Shown piece by piece: positions 39,506-50,589 of a stretch of 64,000 nt of DNA. Both the position numbers and the translations under genes were made by a program. The DNA is from JALORV01 sp963724365. GTDB lineage: Bacteria > Pseudomonadota > Gammaproteobacteria > Burkholderiales > Burkholderiaceae_F. Location: contig CAVRUR010000001.1 in NCBI GenBank assembly GCA_963724365.1, forward strand, positions 1-64,000, given 5' to 3'. Each line of letters begins with the position of its first letter. Positions within the stretch are counted from its first letter, which is position 1. The notes under the pieces were generated by a model. It ran no database searches. It was not told the DNA's origin and saw only the letters and a program-made list of their open reading frames with translations.

Positions 39506-39659
39506 ATCCGCAGCTTCGGTTACCGACTTAGCCCCGTTACATCTTCCGCGCAGGAAGACTCGATCAGTGAGCTATTACGCTTTCTTTAAAGGATGGCTGC
39601 TTCTAAGCCAACTTCCTGACTGTCTTAGCCTTCCCACTTCGTTTCCCACTTAGTCGGTA

Positions 39660-39697
<38 letters not shown>

Positions 39698-40655
39698 CGT
39701 GTCCGGACGTTAGCACCCGGTGCACTGTCTCCCGCGCTGACACTTCCAAGTATTCGGAGTTTGCCATGGTTTGGTAAGGCGCCATGCCCCCCTAGCCATA
39801 ACAGTGCTCTACCCCCTGGAGTGATACGCGAGGCACTACCTCAATAGTTTTCGGGGAGAACCAGCTATTTCCAGATTTGTTTGGCCTTTCACCCCTATCC
39901 ACAGCTCATCCGCTACTTTTGCAACAGTAGTCGGTTCGGCCCTCCAGTGAGTGTTACCCCACCTTCAGCCTGGCCATGGATAGATCATCTGGTTTCGGGT
40001 CTACACCCTGCGACTGGACGCCCTATTCGGACTCGCTTTCGCTGCGCCTTCCCTATACGGTTAAGCTCGCCACAGAATGTAAGTCGCTGACCCATTATGC
40101 AAAAGGTACGCAGTCACCCTTGCGGGCTCCTACTGTTTGTATGCATGCGGTTTCAGGATCTATTTCACTCCCCTCCCGGGGTTCTTTTCGCCTTTCCTTC
40201 ACAGTACTGGTTCACTATCGGTCGATCACGAGTATTTAGCCTTGGAGGATGGTCCCCCCATATTCAGACAGGATTTCACGTGTCCCGCCCTACTTGTCGT
40301 GCGCTTAGTTCCACTGCTGATCTTTCATGTACGGGGCTATCACCCGCTATGGCCGTACTTTCCAGAACGTTCCATTAGATCGACAGCTAAAACGCACAGG
40401 CTGGTCCGATTTCGCTCGCCACTACTTTCGGAATCTCGGTTGATTTCTGTTCCTCTGCCTACTTAGATGTTTCAGTTCAGCAGGTTCGCCTCCACGCGCC
40501 TATGTATTCAGCGCGGGATACCCTTGCGGGTGGGTTTCCCCATTCGGACATCTGCGGCTAGTAACGCTTGTTTGCCAGCTCACCGCAGCTTTTCGCAGGC
40601 TGCCACGTCCTTCATCGCCTATGATCGCCAAGGCATCCACCACATGCACTTAGTC

Positions 40656-40676
40656 GCTTGATCCTATAACCCTGCC
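40656..40676 (-). repeat. 5' half of the 23S processing stem
   Basis: GGCAGGGTTATAGGATCAAGC on the minus strand pairs with 37592-37615 to form the RNase III stem flanking 23S. Confidence 0.75.
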
Positions 40677-40820
40677 GCCTTTTGCCAGGCACGGTTAACA
40701 AGCGACCGCGTTGCCGTTGTTCTCAGATATTGCTGAGAGCTCGTATGCAATCACAACCCGTTATCAACTCCTTCCTGGCTCATCACCAGTTGCAGAGTTG
40801 AAACGCTTTGCTTCTTCCGA

Positions 40821-40833
40821 ATTGTTAAAGATC
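40821..40833 (-). promoter_or_regulatory. boxA antitermination element in the 16S-23S spacer
   Basis: The minus strand reads GATCTTTAACAAT, close to the boxA consensus (TGCTCTTTAACA). Located between tRNA-Ala and 23S, the usual position for the spacer boxA that loads NusB/NusE. Confidence 0.7.
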
Positions 40834-40905
40834 GAAACAGCGATTTGACCAATGGTCAAACGGAAATCCGCGACACGGACTTTCGTTTGACGTTTGCTCA
40901 AGTAG

Positions 40906-40981
40906 TGGTGGAGGTGAACGGGATCGAACCGATGACCTCCTGCTTGCAAAGCAGGCGCTCTCCCAATTGAGCTACACCCCC
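40906..40981 (-). tRNA. tRNA-Ala (anticodon TGC)
   Basis: The minus strand reads GGGGGTGTAGCTCAATTGGG.. with anticodon stem CCTGC-TTTGCAA-GCAGG (TGC), T-loop GGTTCGATCC and encoded CCA. 76 nt, standard spacer tRNA. Confidence 0.96.
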
Positions 40982-41003
40982 GGCACATCACCCGCACCGA
41001 GTG

Positions 41004-41080
41004 TGGTGGGTCTGGTTGGATTCGAACCAACGACCCCCGCCTTATCAAGACGGTGCTCTAACCGGCTGAGCTACAGACCC
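41004..41080 (-). tRNA. tRNA-Ile (anticodon GAT)
   Basis: The minus strand reads GGGTCTGTAGCTCAGCCGGT.. with anticodon loop CTTGATAA (GAT), T-loop GGTTCGAATC and encoded CCA. 77 nt, upstream of tRNA-Ala in transcription order. Confidence 0.96.
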
Positions 41081-41176
41081 TTCCGAATCCCGAAATCGTC
41101 AGGGCCTGGCGCTGCGCGACGCGCTTGATGCATACATCTGCGCCACCCTGCGCCACTCGCTGCTGCAAGAAACCAA

Positions 41177-41193
41177 CCGATAAGTGTGGACGC
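41177..41193 (-). repeat. 3' half of the 16S processing stem
   Basis: GCGTCCACACTTATCGG on the minus strand pairs with CCGATAAGTGTGGGCGC in the leader (42939-42955). The duplex flanks 16S and is the expected RNase III substrate. Confidence 0.8.
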
Positions 41194-41213
41194 CTGACTC
41201 GAGGCGCGTACTC

Positions 41214-42748
<1,535 letters not shown>

Positions 42749-42938
42749 GATTCTGTTTGCGCAACCGTGCTAGGCACGATTGATTACTCACTCGCTGGAA
42801 TCGAGGTATGTGATGTTTCCATCATTTCCCTCTTTCCATTGCGTGAGCACCTGATGTTTTGAGTTCAGCCGGCGCAGTCGGTTGATGTCGCGGTGTGAGA
42901 CCTCGACGACCTTCCGTGCCGGTTGCGCCTTTCACCAA

Positions 42939-42955
42939 GCGCCCACACTTATCGG
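42939..42955 (-). repeat. 5' half of the 16S processing stem
   Basis: Leader copy CCGATAAGTGTGGGCGC, complementary (apart from one G/T position) to 41177-41193. Confidence 0.8.
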
Positions 42956-42965
42956 CTGTTTCATT

Positions 42966-42980
42966 TTTAAAGAACGCGCT
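42966..42980 (-). promoter_or_regulatory. boxA antitermination element in the rRNA leader
   Basis: The minus strand reads GCGTTCTTTAAAAAT between the promoter and 16S, near the boxA consensus TGCTCTTTAAAA. Confidence 0.65.
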
Positions 42981-43028
42981 GCCCGGTCGAATCGTGTTGC
43001 GACGCAACCGAGGCAGCAGAGAAGCGGA

Positions 43029-43057
43029 ATTATGGGGCCCGGCAAAATTAGTGTCAA
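43029..43057 (-). promoter_or_regulatory. rRNA operon promoter
   Basis: On the minus strand TTGACA (43057-43052), exactly 17 bases, CATAAT (43034-43029): a near-perfect sigma-70 promoter about 280 bp before 16S. No further gene lies in 42749-43325 besides these leader signals; the rest (43058-43325) has no ORF I would support. Confidence 0.85.
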
Positions 43058-43325
43058 GTTGACCGGCCGCGGCAACGCTCTGGGTCGCGAAACTTAGGCA
43101 CCAAAGCCTCAAATCGGCGGGCCATTCAGGTGCCGGCGGGCAATGATGCAACGCACGTCGGCCCGGCCCACAGTAGCGATAAATCCTTGTTCCGTAACGG
43201 GGCCAGCCCCGCTTGTGCTCCAGTCCACTTGCTGTGGAGCCGGGCGCTAGACGGGATCCTCTAGGGCTCGGCAGAGGGCGCGCCCAAACACGTGCTGAGC
43301 TGAAGACGATGTCGCTGACCGCACT

Positions 43326-44102
43326 CTACGTGTGACGGAACTGCGCAGGACGCTTCTCGACGAACGCAGCCATGCCTTCCTTCTGATCGTTGGTCGCAAA
43401 GAGCGAGTGGAACAGGCGACGCTCGAAAAGCATGCCTTCGTTCAGCGGCGCTTCATAGGCACGATTGATGGCTTCCTTGGCCATCATCACCGCTGGCAGC
43501 GAATGACTGGCGATGGCTGCCGCGACTGCGAGGGCTTCGTCGAGTAGCTTGTCTGCAGCCACCACGCGCGACACCAGGCCCGCACGCTCCGCTTCGGCCG
43601 CATCCATCATGCGCGCCGAGAGCACGAGGTCCATGGCCTTGGCCTTCCCGACTGCGCGCGGCAGGCGCTGCGTGCCACCTGCACCCGGGATGATCCCCAG
43701 CTTGATCTCGGGTTGCCCGAACTTCGCCGTGTCCGCCGCGATGATGATGTCGCACATCATTGCCAGTTCGCAGCCGCCGCCCAGCGCATAGCCCCCGACA
43801 GCGGCAATGACGGGCTTGCGCACCCGACGGATCGTTTCCCAGTTGCGGGAGATGTATTCGGACTTGAAGACGTCCATGTAGGTCCACTCCTTCATCGCGC
43901 CGATGTCGGCTCCGGCCGCGAACGCCTTATCACTTCCGGTAACGACCATTGCACCGATCGCTTCGTCGGCATCGAATGCGAGCAGGGCCTCGCCCAGTTC
44001 ATCCATCAGCTGGTCGTTGAGTGCATTGAGCGCCTTCGGACGATTCAGGGTTAGCAGGCCGACGCGACCACGGGTCTCAATCAGGATGTTCTGATACGCC
44101 AT
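43326..44102 (-). CDS. Enoyl-CoA hydratase
   Basis: A 258-residue crotonase-fold enzyme adding water to 2-enoyl-CoA in beta-oxidation or phenylacetate-type catabolism. Oxyanion-hole segments KAFAAGADIGAM and GGYALGGGCELAMMCD; catalytic Glu pair in CEL (about 114) and in PEIKLGIIPGAGGTQRL. Length and both Glu are as in short-chain enoyl-CoA hydratases (FadB1/PaaF/Ech type). ATG 44102 with AGGAGG-like upstream (GAGGCATCT). Stands alone upstream of the rRNA operon. Confidence 0.9.
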   Translation of the reverse strand: MAYQNILIETRGRVGLLTLNRPKALNALNDQLMDELGEALLAFDADEAIGAMVVTGSDKAFAAGADIGAMKEWTYMDVFKSEYISRNWETIRRVRKPVIAAVGGYALGGGCELAMMCDIIIAADTAKFGQPEIKLGIIPGAGGTQRLPRAVGKAKAMDLVLSARMMDAAEAERAGLVSRVVAADKLLDEALAVAAAIASHSLPAVMMAKEAINRAYEAPLNEGMLFERRLFHSLFATNDQKEGMAAFVEKRPAQFRHT

Positions 44103-44152
44103 AGATGCCTCCTCGCAGTGTCAAGCGAGTTTAGCGGGCGCGGGGACTGCGA

Positions 44153-46849
44153 CTACGGCGCCGGTGACTCGCGCGCGAGGTAGTCGAGGATGGTGTCGCC
44201 GGAGATGGCGTGCGAATAGAAGAAGCCCTGTGCGAATTCGCAGCCGATGTCCCGCATGTAGTCGACCTGGTCCTGCGACTCGACACCTTCGGCGACGACC
44301 TTCAGGCGAAAGTGGCGCGCGACCGCCAGCATGGCGTGCACGATGGCGCGGCTGTCGGGATCGGCCGGAATGCCCTCGATGAACGACTGGTCGATCTTGA
44401 GTGCGTGTATCGGCATGCGCTTCAGGTATCCCAGCATCGAATAGCCTGTGCCGAAGTCGTCGAGCACGAGGCCGACACCCAGCGAGGCGAGCTCGGCCAA
44501 CACGTCGTTGTTGATCTCGGTTTCCTTGACCAGCGTGCGCTCTGTGATTTCGAGGACGATCAGCCGTGGCTCGATACCGTGCTTGACGAGCGCGCTGCGC
44601 ACAAGGATCGGCAAGGCGGTCGAGCCCATCTCTCGTCCCGCGACGTTCACAGCGACCGGGACATCGAAGTCGGGCCGCACGAGCCGCCAGCGATTGATCT
44701 GACTGCAGACTTCGTTCATCACCCAGCGAGTGATCCGCTCCGACAGGCCGCTGACCTCCGCCACGCCGATGAAACGGTCGGGCGTCAGCATGCCGTGCAC
44801 CGGGTGATTCCACCGGATCAGCGCCTCAAGCCCGACGACGCGACCGCTTGCCATCTCAATCTGTGGTTGGTACTCGCAGATGAATTGGGGGCGGTCGCTC
44901 TGCACAGCCTTGACCAGCTCGATGCCGAGTTGAACCTCGCGCGCCGCCCGCTCGTAGCGAATCGGATTGAAGAAGCTGAACTGGTTGCGGCCATCGCGCT
45001 TCGCCTGGTACATCGCCGCGTCGGCATTCTTCAGCAGCGTACTCATGTCGCGCCCGTGTTCGGGAAATAGCGCCACGCCGATCGATGCCGATACCTGGGT
45101 ATCGATGTTGGAGACGAGATCGGTCCGGTGCAGCGCCTGTGCAATCCGAGCTGCAAGCAGCGCGACCTCCTGGCGATGCACGAACTCGCTGATCAGCACG
45201 ACGAATTCGTCGCCACCCAGCCGGGCGACGGTGCCGTCTTCGCCGACGGTCTCACGCAGCACATCGGATGCCGACTTGATCAGCGCGTCACCAACCAGGT
45301 GTCCGAGAGTGTCGTTGACGTCCTTGAAACGGTCGAGGTCGATCAGCATCGCCGCCATGCGGCGCTTGCGGTTCGACGCCGTCATGACCATGTCGCGCAT
45401 GGTCTCGCGCAGCAGGTTGCGGTTCGGCAACCCCGTCAGCGCGTCGTACCAGGCCAGATGCTCGATGCGGGATTCGGCTTCCTGCCGCTGCGCCGCCTCC
45501 ATCGACAACGCCAGCATCAATCCGGTCGTGTTGGCGAACCCGACATCGTCCTCGTCCCAGTAACGGATGTCGCGATGCTGCAGGCAAAGGACGCCGGCGA
45601 TAGTTCCTTCGACGAGTATCGGAACATCCAGCAGCGCACGCACGTGGGCCCAGTCCTGATCGCCTGCAAACATGGTCGTCAGGCGCGAAGTGCGCGTGTC
45701 ATTGACGACGACCGGCTGGCGATTCATCAGCTGCGCGAAGTAGGCCGCGAACCGGGTTGCGGGAAAGTCGCGGCCGACCCAGTCGCGCAGGAAGCGGTCT
45801 GCGGTCCGGTCGAACAGTGCCTCACAACGCAGCACATCGGGATCGCGCGAGAGGCGCCAGAAGCTGGCAGTACTCACGTCCAGCACTTCGGCCGTCGAGC
45901 GCAGAACAGTCGCCAGCGTCTGGGTGAAATCCGACTTCGGCTGGATCGCAAGCTCGAGCAATCGCTCGCGGAACCGCAGCCGCCGCGCCTGCGCCTTCTC
46001 GGCCGGTCCGAGGTCGCGCGCGGTCAGCACCAGGCCACGTACGGTCGAGTCGTCCAGCCGGTTCGCCAGCACGCAAGACAGGCTGCGGCCGTTGCCGGCC
46101 AGTGCAGCGCGCGTGCGCAAATGCAACGACGTAGGCTGCCGGTCGCCCGCCGGCTCACGTAGCAGGCGATCCACCGCACGGCGAAATTCGATGCGCGACG
46201 GCTGATCGAGGATGAACTCGAACGGCGAGCCCATGATGTCCGCTTCGTGCTCGCCGGTGATCGGCTCGAGCGCGGCGTTGGCGAAGACCACCCGGCGATC
46301 GGCATTCAGGATGATCGTCAGTTCGCTCTGGTGCAGCGCCAGCGCTCGCGCCCGTGCTTCGGCGGCGCGCACGCGACGCCGTGCGGCCCGCTCGGCCGAC
46401 GTGTCCACGATGGAGATCGAGGCGAAGTCATCCTGGTCGAAGCGGAACAGCCGGACCACGAAGCGCGCGCTCAGTCGTGCGCCACTTCGCAGTGGCAGCT
46501 TGGCTTCGAATTCGCACCGCCCTTCTGCCGTCACCTGCGACCACAGGCGCTGCCAACGGCGCGTGAAGGCACGGTGGCTGAGGAATCCCAGCAATTCGGC
46601 GACGCTGCGCCCGACCACGGATTCTCCGCCGACTAGCACCATGGCCTCAGAGTTGATCGCAAGGATCTGGCCACTGTGATTGACAGCGAGGATCGGCACG
46701 CCCGCGGTGTCGAAACTCGCCTGCTTGAGCGAGCGCTCGACAGCGGACTGCCGCAATGGAATGACGGTCGAACTCAGCGTGACCTCGGGCTGTGCAAGCG
46801 CCCCGACGTCGGCATCACGGGGCGCGACTTCCGAGTTTGATTCTGCCAC
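44153..46849 (-). CDS. PAS-PAS-GAF-GGDEF-EAL cyclic di-GMP protein
   Basis: An 898-residue cytoplasmic sensor. Order: PAS 1 (~20-130, FDTAGVPILAVNHSGQILAIN), PAS 2 (~180-290, TIILNADRRVVFANAALEPITG), GAF (~310-460, IRYWDEDDVGFANTTG), GGDEF (~475-640, active motif LGGDEF at about 546), EAL (~655-895, EALIRW about 673, DDFGTGYS, KIDQSFIEG). Both c-di-GMP motifs look intact, so it may be bifunctional. No membrane segment. GTG 46849 with GAAGG is preferred; the longer frame to 46999 would overlap hemG by 92 bp. Confidence 0.88.
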   Translation of the reverse strand: MAESNSEVAPRDADVGALAQPEVTLSSTVIPLRQSAVERSLKQASFDTAGVPILAVNHSGQILAINSEAMVLVGGESVVGRSVAELLGFLSHRAFTRRWQRLWSQVTAEGRCEFEAKLPLRSGARLSARFVVRLFRFDQDDFASISIVDTSAERAARRRVRAAEARARALALHQSELTIILNADRRVVFANAALEPITGEHEADIMGSPFEFILDQPSRIEFRRAVDRLLREPAGDRQPTSLHLRTRAALAGNGRSLSCVLANRLDDSTVRGLVLTARDLGPAEKAQARRLRFRERLLELAIQPKSDFTQTLATVLRSTAEVLDVSTASFWRLSRDPDVLRCEALFDRTADRFLRDWVGRDFPATRFAAYFAQLMNRQPVVVNDTRTSRLTTMFAGDQDWAHVRALLDVPILVEGTIAGVLCLQHRDIRYWDEDDVGFANTTGLMLALSMEAAQRQEAESRIEHLAWYDALTGLPNRNLLRETMRDMVMTASNRKRRMAAMLIDLDRFKDVNDTLGHLVGDALIKSASDVLRETVGEDGTVARLGGDEFVVLISEFVHRQEVALLAARIAQALHRTDLVSNIDTQVSASIGVALFPEHGRDMSTLLKNADAAMYQAKRDGRNQFSFFNPIRYERAAREVQLGIELVKAVQSDRPQFICEYQPQIEMASGRVVGLEALIRWNHPVHGMLTPDRFIGVAEVSGLSERITRWVMNEVCSQINRWRLVRPDFDVPVAVNVAGREMGSTALPILVRSALVKHGIEPRLIVLEITERTLVKETEINNDVLAELASLGVGLVLDDFGTGYSMLGYLKRMPIHALKIDQSFIEGIPADPDSRAIVHAMLAVARHFRLKVVAEGVESQDQVDYMRDIGCEFAQGFFYSHAISGDTILDYLARESPAP

Positions 46850-46907
46850 GCCATCGCCTTCGGCAGGGCATCCGATTGGACGAAATGGCCCGGTCCCACG
46901 GTCCGCA

Positions 46908-48339
46908 TCAGTCGATGCCCGCCGGGCCGGCGCCTCGGGGCGACTTCGCGGTGGCACCTGCCAGGTACTTCGACACCGTGCTCGCCATCGCCTCGCCATT
47001 CATGATGCAGTCACCGATGGAAACTCCACCTCGATAGTTCGCGCAGAAGGTCAGGCCGGGCAGCTCACGTTCCGCCCGCTCGACCTGCGCGATTCGCTGC
47101 AAGTGACCGATCGTGTACTGCGGAATGGCGCGTGGCCAGCGCGTGATCTCGTCGAAGAGCGGCGTCCCGCGCGCGGCGACCAATCGCTCCAGTTCGTACC
47201 GAACGGACTGCAGCAGTTCTTCGTCCGGCGCGTCGATCAGTGCCGGATTGCGCCGCCCTCCAAGAAACGAAGTAAATACGACCGTATCGCCGGGCGCACG
47301 TTGCTCGAACATCGTGCTCGAAAAGAGCGATCCGAGCACTCGCGGCTGCTCCCGTGCCGGCGCGAGGAATCCGAAGCCGTCGAGCGGATGACCGACATCG
47401 GACCGGCGATAGGCGCTGGCCACGACCATCACCGGCGCATACGGTATCGCCTCCAGCGATGCCGCCGCGTCGGGCGCGAGCGCCCGGACGAGCGCGGCGC
47501 CTGCATAGGCCGGCACCGCAAGCACGATCGCACGTGCGCGCAGAGTGGCCGCATGGGCAGCATGACTAACGCGATCCACCGTGACGACATACGACCCGTC
47601 GGGTTCGCGGGCGAGTTGAACGACGGTAGCGCCACACTGAACGTCCGCGAGCGCCGCGGCCAGCGCGTCGGTCAGCGTCTGCATGCCGTGACGGAATGAA
47701 AAGCTCACCGCGGCACTCTTCGACTTCTCGGCTTTCCGCCTGCGCTCGCGCGCACCGAGAATCGCTCCCCGCAGCAGGCTCCCGTAGCGCTGCTCAAGAG
47801 CATGCAGCCGGGGAAACGCTGCCCGCACCGACAACTGCTCGGGATCGCCGGCATAGATTCCCGACACAAACGGCTCGACCGCAAAGTCGAGAAACTCGCG
47901 TCCCAGCCTGCGCCGAACGAACCCGGCGATCGACTCCTCGGCCTCGGACGGCGCACGCGCAATGAACGGCTCCGCAAAGAGCCGCAGCTTGGCCGCAGGC
48001 GAGAAGAGCGGCGTCGCAATGAAGGCGCCGCCTGACATCGGCAAGGCCACCAGTCGTCCACCACGCAGGACATAGCGACGCGACGATGCCTTGCTGGCAT
48101 CGAGCCGCTGACTGCGAATGCCGAGATCGTCCAGCAGTGCATTGATCGCCGGCGATGTATCCATGCCGCTGTTGGGACCGCGCTCGAACAGCACGCCGCT
48201 GCGGCGCTCCGAGCCGATGACCCCGCCCGGCCGTGCGGCCGCTTCCAGCACCTGGACCGGACAGCCCGGCGCGCTGCAGGCGGTGGGCCGCCACCAGCCC
48301 CGACAGCCCGGCTCCAACCACAATGACATCGACCGCCAT
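46908..48339 (-). CDS. hemG: Protoporphyrinogen oxidase (HemG/HemY type), frameshifted
   Basis: Oxygen-dependent, FAD-binding enzyme that oxidises protoporphyrinogen IX to protoporphyrin IX in haem synthesis. From ATG 48339: MAVDVIVVGAGLSGLVAAHRLQ (dinucleotide motif), then after a shift near 48265 QVLEAAARPGGVIGSERRSGVLFERGPNS. Continues through FGRRRLGREFLDFAVEPFVSGIYAGDP and ends GGVSIGDCIMNGEAMASTVSKYL (FAD-capping C-terminus). Full length ~477 residues is normal. Abuts the c-di-GMP gene. Confidence 0.88.
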
Positions 48340-48529
48340 GTCAGCCTGCTCCTTCCACGTCAGCCTGCTCCGTTCGGACAGCGCGAGGATTCCACCGGCG
48401 CACTGATCCGCGTTTGCGCGCCGGCAATGATGCGGCAGCCATTGGGATCCGCCTCACCCGTGACTTGCTCGAACTCAAGCCCGGTCGCTTGCAGGCTGGC
48501 TGGATAATTGCGGCAACCCCGGAGGCTGG

Positions 48530-49006
48530 ATGTCGGTCGTCATCGAACAGCGCATAGCCACGCTACTCGGCAACCTCGGCCTGCTGCCGCTCTTCATGCT
48601 GGCGCTGTTGTGCTGGCCGTGGAGCGGGACCGCCGCCTACCGCATGCAACTCGGCCTCGCCGGTTATGCGGCGGTGGTCCTGTCCTTTCTCGGCGCGGTC
48701 CACTGGGGCCTCGCGCTGGCGAACCCCGGGCTGAACAAGGCACAGAGCTGGAACGCCTTCGGCTGGGGCGTGACGCCGTCGCTGCTGGGATGGCTCGCAC
48801 TGCTGATGCTCCTGTTTGGCGTGCCCGCGACCATTGTGTTCGCGTTCCTGATCGGCGACCTGCTGCTGGTGCGGATGGCCGATGGTCTGCTGATGAAACT
48901 GTATGCGACGCCGGTGGCATCGTGGTACCTGGCGCTGCGGACTCGGCTGACGATTGCCGCTTCGCTGTGCCTCCTCATTGCGGCGATCGGTGCCTTCCCG
49001 CGCTGA
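48530..49006 (+). CDS. DUF3429 membrane protein
   Basis: A 158-residue inner-membrane protein with four to five hydrophobic segments. Family motif FLGAVHWGLAL in the second helix region and SLLGWLALLMLLFGVPA. The role of DUF3429 proteins is unknown. Continuous, divergent from hemG. Confidence 0.8.
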   Translation: MSVVIEQRIATLLGNLGLLPLFMLALLCWPWSGTAAYRMQLGLAGYAAVVLSFLGAVHWGLALANPGLNKAQSWNAFGWGVTPSLLGWLALLMLLFGVPATIVFAFLIGDLLLVRMADGLLMKLYATPVASWYLALRTRLTIAASLCLLIAAIGAFPR

Positions 49007-49069
49007 CGGGAGCGTCGTGCCCCAGCACGGCACTATGATGGCCGGTCCTGCATTCCGGGGTTTCGACAC

Positions 49070-50065
49070 ATGACGCAAGCCATCGTGCTTTCCAAAGAAG
49101 GCGACGCATTCCGTGCCGAGATTCGCGCCATCGCGGACGCCGAACTCGACGCTGCAACACCGGGGGACGATGTCGTCATCGGCGTCGAGTACTCGACGAT
49201 CAACTACAAGGACGGTCTGGCACTGACGAACACGTCGCCGGTCGTGCGCAAGTGGCCGATGGTCGCCGGCATCGATGCCGCCGGCAAGGTGATCCACAGC
49301 ACCCACACCCGCTGGAAGGCGGGCGACGCCGTCGTCATCAATGGCTGGGGCCTCGGAGAGTCGCATTGGGGCGGCCTGGCCCAGCGCGCGCGCGTCAAGG
49401 GCGACTGGCTGGTGCGTATCCCGGCGCCCTACACCGCGCGCGACGCGATGGCCATCGGCACGGCCGGTTACACGGCCGCTCTGTCGGTACTGGCGCTGCA
49501 GGCGCACGGGGTCACACCGGCCCAGGGCGAGATTCTCGTCACCGGGGCGACCGGCGGCGTCGGTTCGGTTGCGGTGGCGCTGCTGTCCTCGCTCGGCTAC
49601 ACCGGTGGTCGGGTCGACCGGCAAACCGGCCGAAGCGACTACCTGAAGGCCCTGGGCGCCCGCGAAGTCATCGACCGCGCCTCGCTTGCCGTCGCGGGCA
49701 AGCCGCTGCAGAAGGACCGCTGGGCCGGCGCGATCGACTCGGTCGGAAGCGTGACGCTGGCCAATGTCTGCGCGCAGATGCGCGCGGGCGGCACGGTCGC
49801 TGCCTGCGGTCTGGCCGGCGGAATGGACTTCCCCGCCTCAGTGGCGCCATTTATCCTGCGCGGCGTGACGCTGGCGGGCATCGACAGCGTGATGGCCCCG
49901 ATCGCGCGGCGTGAAGCCGCCTGGAAGTTGCTGGCGGAGCACCTTCCGATCGATAGGCTGGCACAGTTGACGCGAGAAGTGCCACTGGCCGGGGCGTTCG
50001 ACGTCGCCCGCGATATCCTCGCCGGGCGCGTCCGCGGCCGGGTGGTGGTCGACGTCAATCACTGA
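49070..50065 (+). CDS. acuI: Acrylyl-CoA reductase/YhdH-type MDR oxidoreductase (compensating frameshifts)
   Basis: A 331-residue zinc-free MDR-family NADPH-dependent reductase of the AcuI/YhdH group, which reduces acryloyl-CoA to propionyl-CoA. NYKDGLAL, GTAGYTAALSVLAL and the NADPH-binding GATGGVGSVAVALLSSLGY are present. Between residues ~178 and 192 the frame reads GGRVDRQTGRSDYL; the neighbouring frame gives the expected VVGSTGKPAEA before SDYLKALGA, so there are two opposite indels about 35 nt apart (49600-49640). C-terminal RGRVVVDVN is typical. Confidence 0.85.
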   Translation: MTQAIVLSKEGDAFRAEIRAIADAELDAATPGDDVVIGVEYSTINYKDGLALTNTSPVVRKWPMVAGIDAAGKVIHSTHTRWKAGDAVVINGWGLGESHWGGLAQRARVKGDWLVRIPAPYTARDAMAIGTAGYTAALSVLALQAHGVTPAQGEILVTGATGGVGSVAVALLSSLGYTGGRVDRQTGRSDYLKALGAREVIDRASLAVAGKPLQKDRWAGAIDSVGSVTLANVCAQMRAGGTVAACGLAGGMDFPASVAPFILRGVTLAGIDSVMAPIARREAAWKLLAEHLPIDRLAQLTREVPLAGAFDVARDILAGRVRGRVVVDVNH

Positions 50066-50124
50066 GCCCGACTGCGACAGCACGATCAACCACCGTTCTC
50101 CTGAATCCAAACCCTGGAGTCGCC

Positions 50125-50580
50125 ATGACCCGTTTGAACGTGAATGGCAAGGCCGTCGACGTCGACGCCGATCCCGCGACGCCCTTGCTGTGGGCGCTGC
50201 GTGACAACCTCGGGCTGACCGGAACAAAGTTCGGCTGCGGCATCGCCGCGTGTGGCGCCTGCACGGTGCATGTCAACGGCCAGCCGGTGCGCTCGTGTGT
50301 CACGCCGATCTCGAGTGTCAGCGGGCCGGTGACGACGATCGAAGCTGCTGCCAGCGACCGCGTCGGCAAGGCCGTGCAGGACGCCTGGGTCAAGCTCGAT
50401 GTCGTGCAGTGCGGTTACTGCCAGTCGGGCCAGGTGATGGCGGCCACTGCGCTGCTCAAGGGCAAGAAGAATCCGAGCGATGCTGACATCGATGCAGCGC
50501 TCTCCGGCATCCTCTGTCGTTGCGGCACCTATGCGCGCATCCGCGCAGCGGTCAAGGACGCAGCGCGTTCGCTCGCCTAG
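50125..50580 (+). CDS. iorA: Molybdenum hydroxylase small subunit, [2Fe-2S] (IorA-type)
   Basis: A 151-residue iron-sulphur subunit of an aldehyde-oxidase/isoquinoline 1-oxidoreductase-type enzyme. First cluster: CGIAACGACTVHVNGQPVRSC (plant-type ferredoxin fold); second cluster: CGYCQSGQVM and CRCGTYARI. No flavin subunit is present, which fits the two-subunit Ior group. ATG 50125 with GGAG. It passes electrons from the Mo subunit encoded 9 bp downstream. Confidence 0.9.
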   Translation: MTRLNVNGKAVDVDADPATPLLWALRDNLGLTGTKFGCGIAACGACTVHVNGQPVRSCVTPISSVSGPVTTIEAAASDRVGKAVQDAWVKLDVVQCGYCQSGQVMAATALLKGKKNPSDADIDAALSGILCRCGTYARIRAAVKDAARSLA

Positions 50581-50589
50581 GAGACGACG

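Larger units (their letters stand above)
39309..39507 (-). other. 23S rRNA intervening sequence (IVS) in helix 45
   Basis: Between the conserved flanks of helix 45 there are 199 nt instead of ~21 in E. coli. The ends form a 25-bp stem (39311-39335 with 39481-39505, one mismatch). Inside is a second 16-bp hairpin (39336-39351 with 39355-39370, one mismatch, loop GCA) and a small CTGTCC/GGACAG pair (39389-39394, 39405-39410). This is the helix-45 IVS architecture known from Salmonella and relatives: RNase III cuts the stem and the fragments are not religated, leaving a split 23S rRNA. No S23-type protein is encoded within it. Confidence 0.85.

Noticed and set aside
44121..44813. Open frame on the minus strand inside the c-di-GMP gene
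   Set aside because: Out-of-frame shadow of the EAL domain coding region; amino acid composition is that of a GC-rich antisense or off frame.
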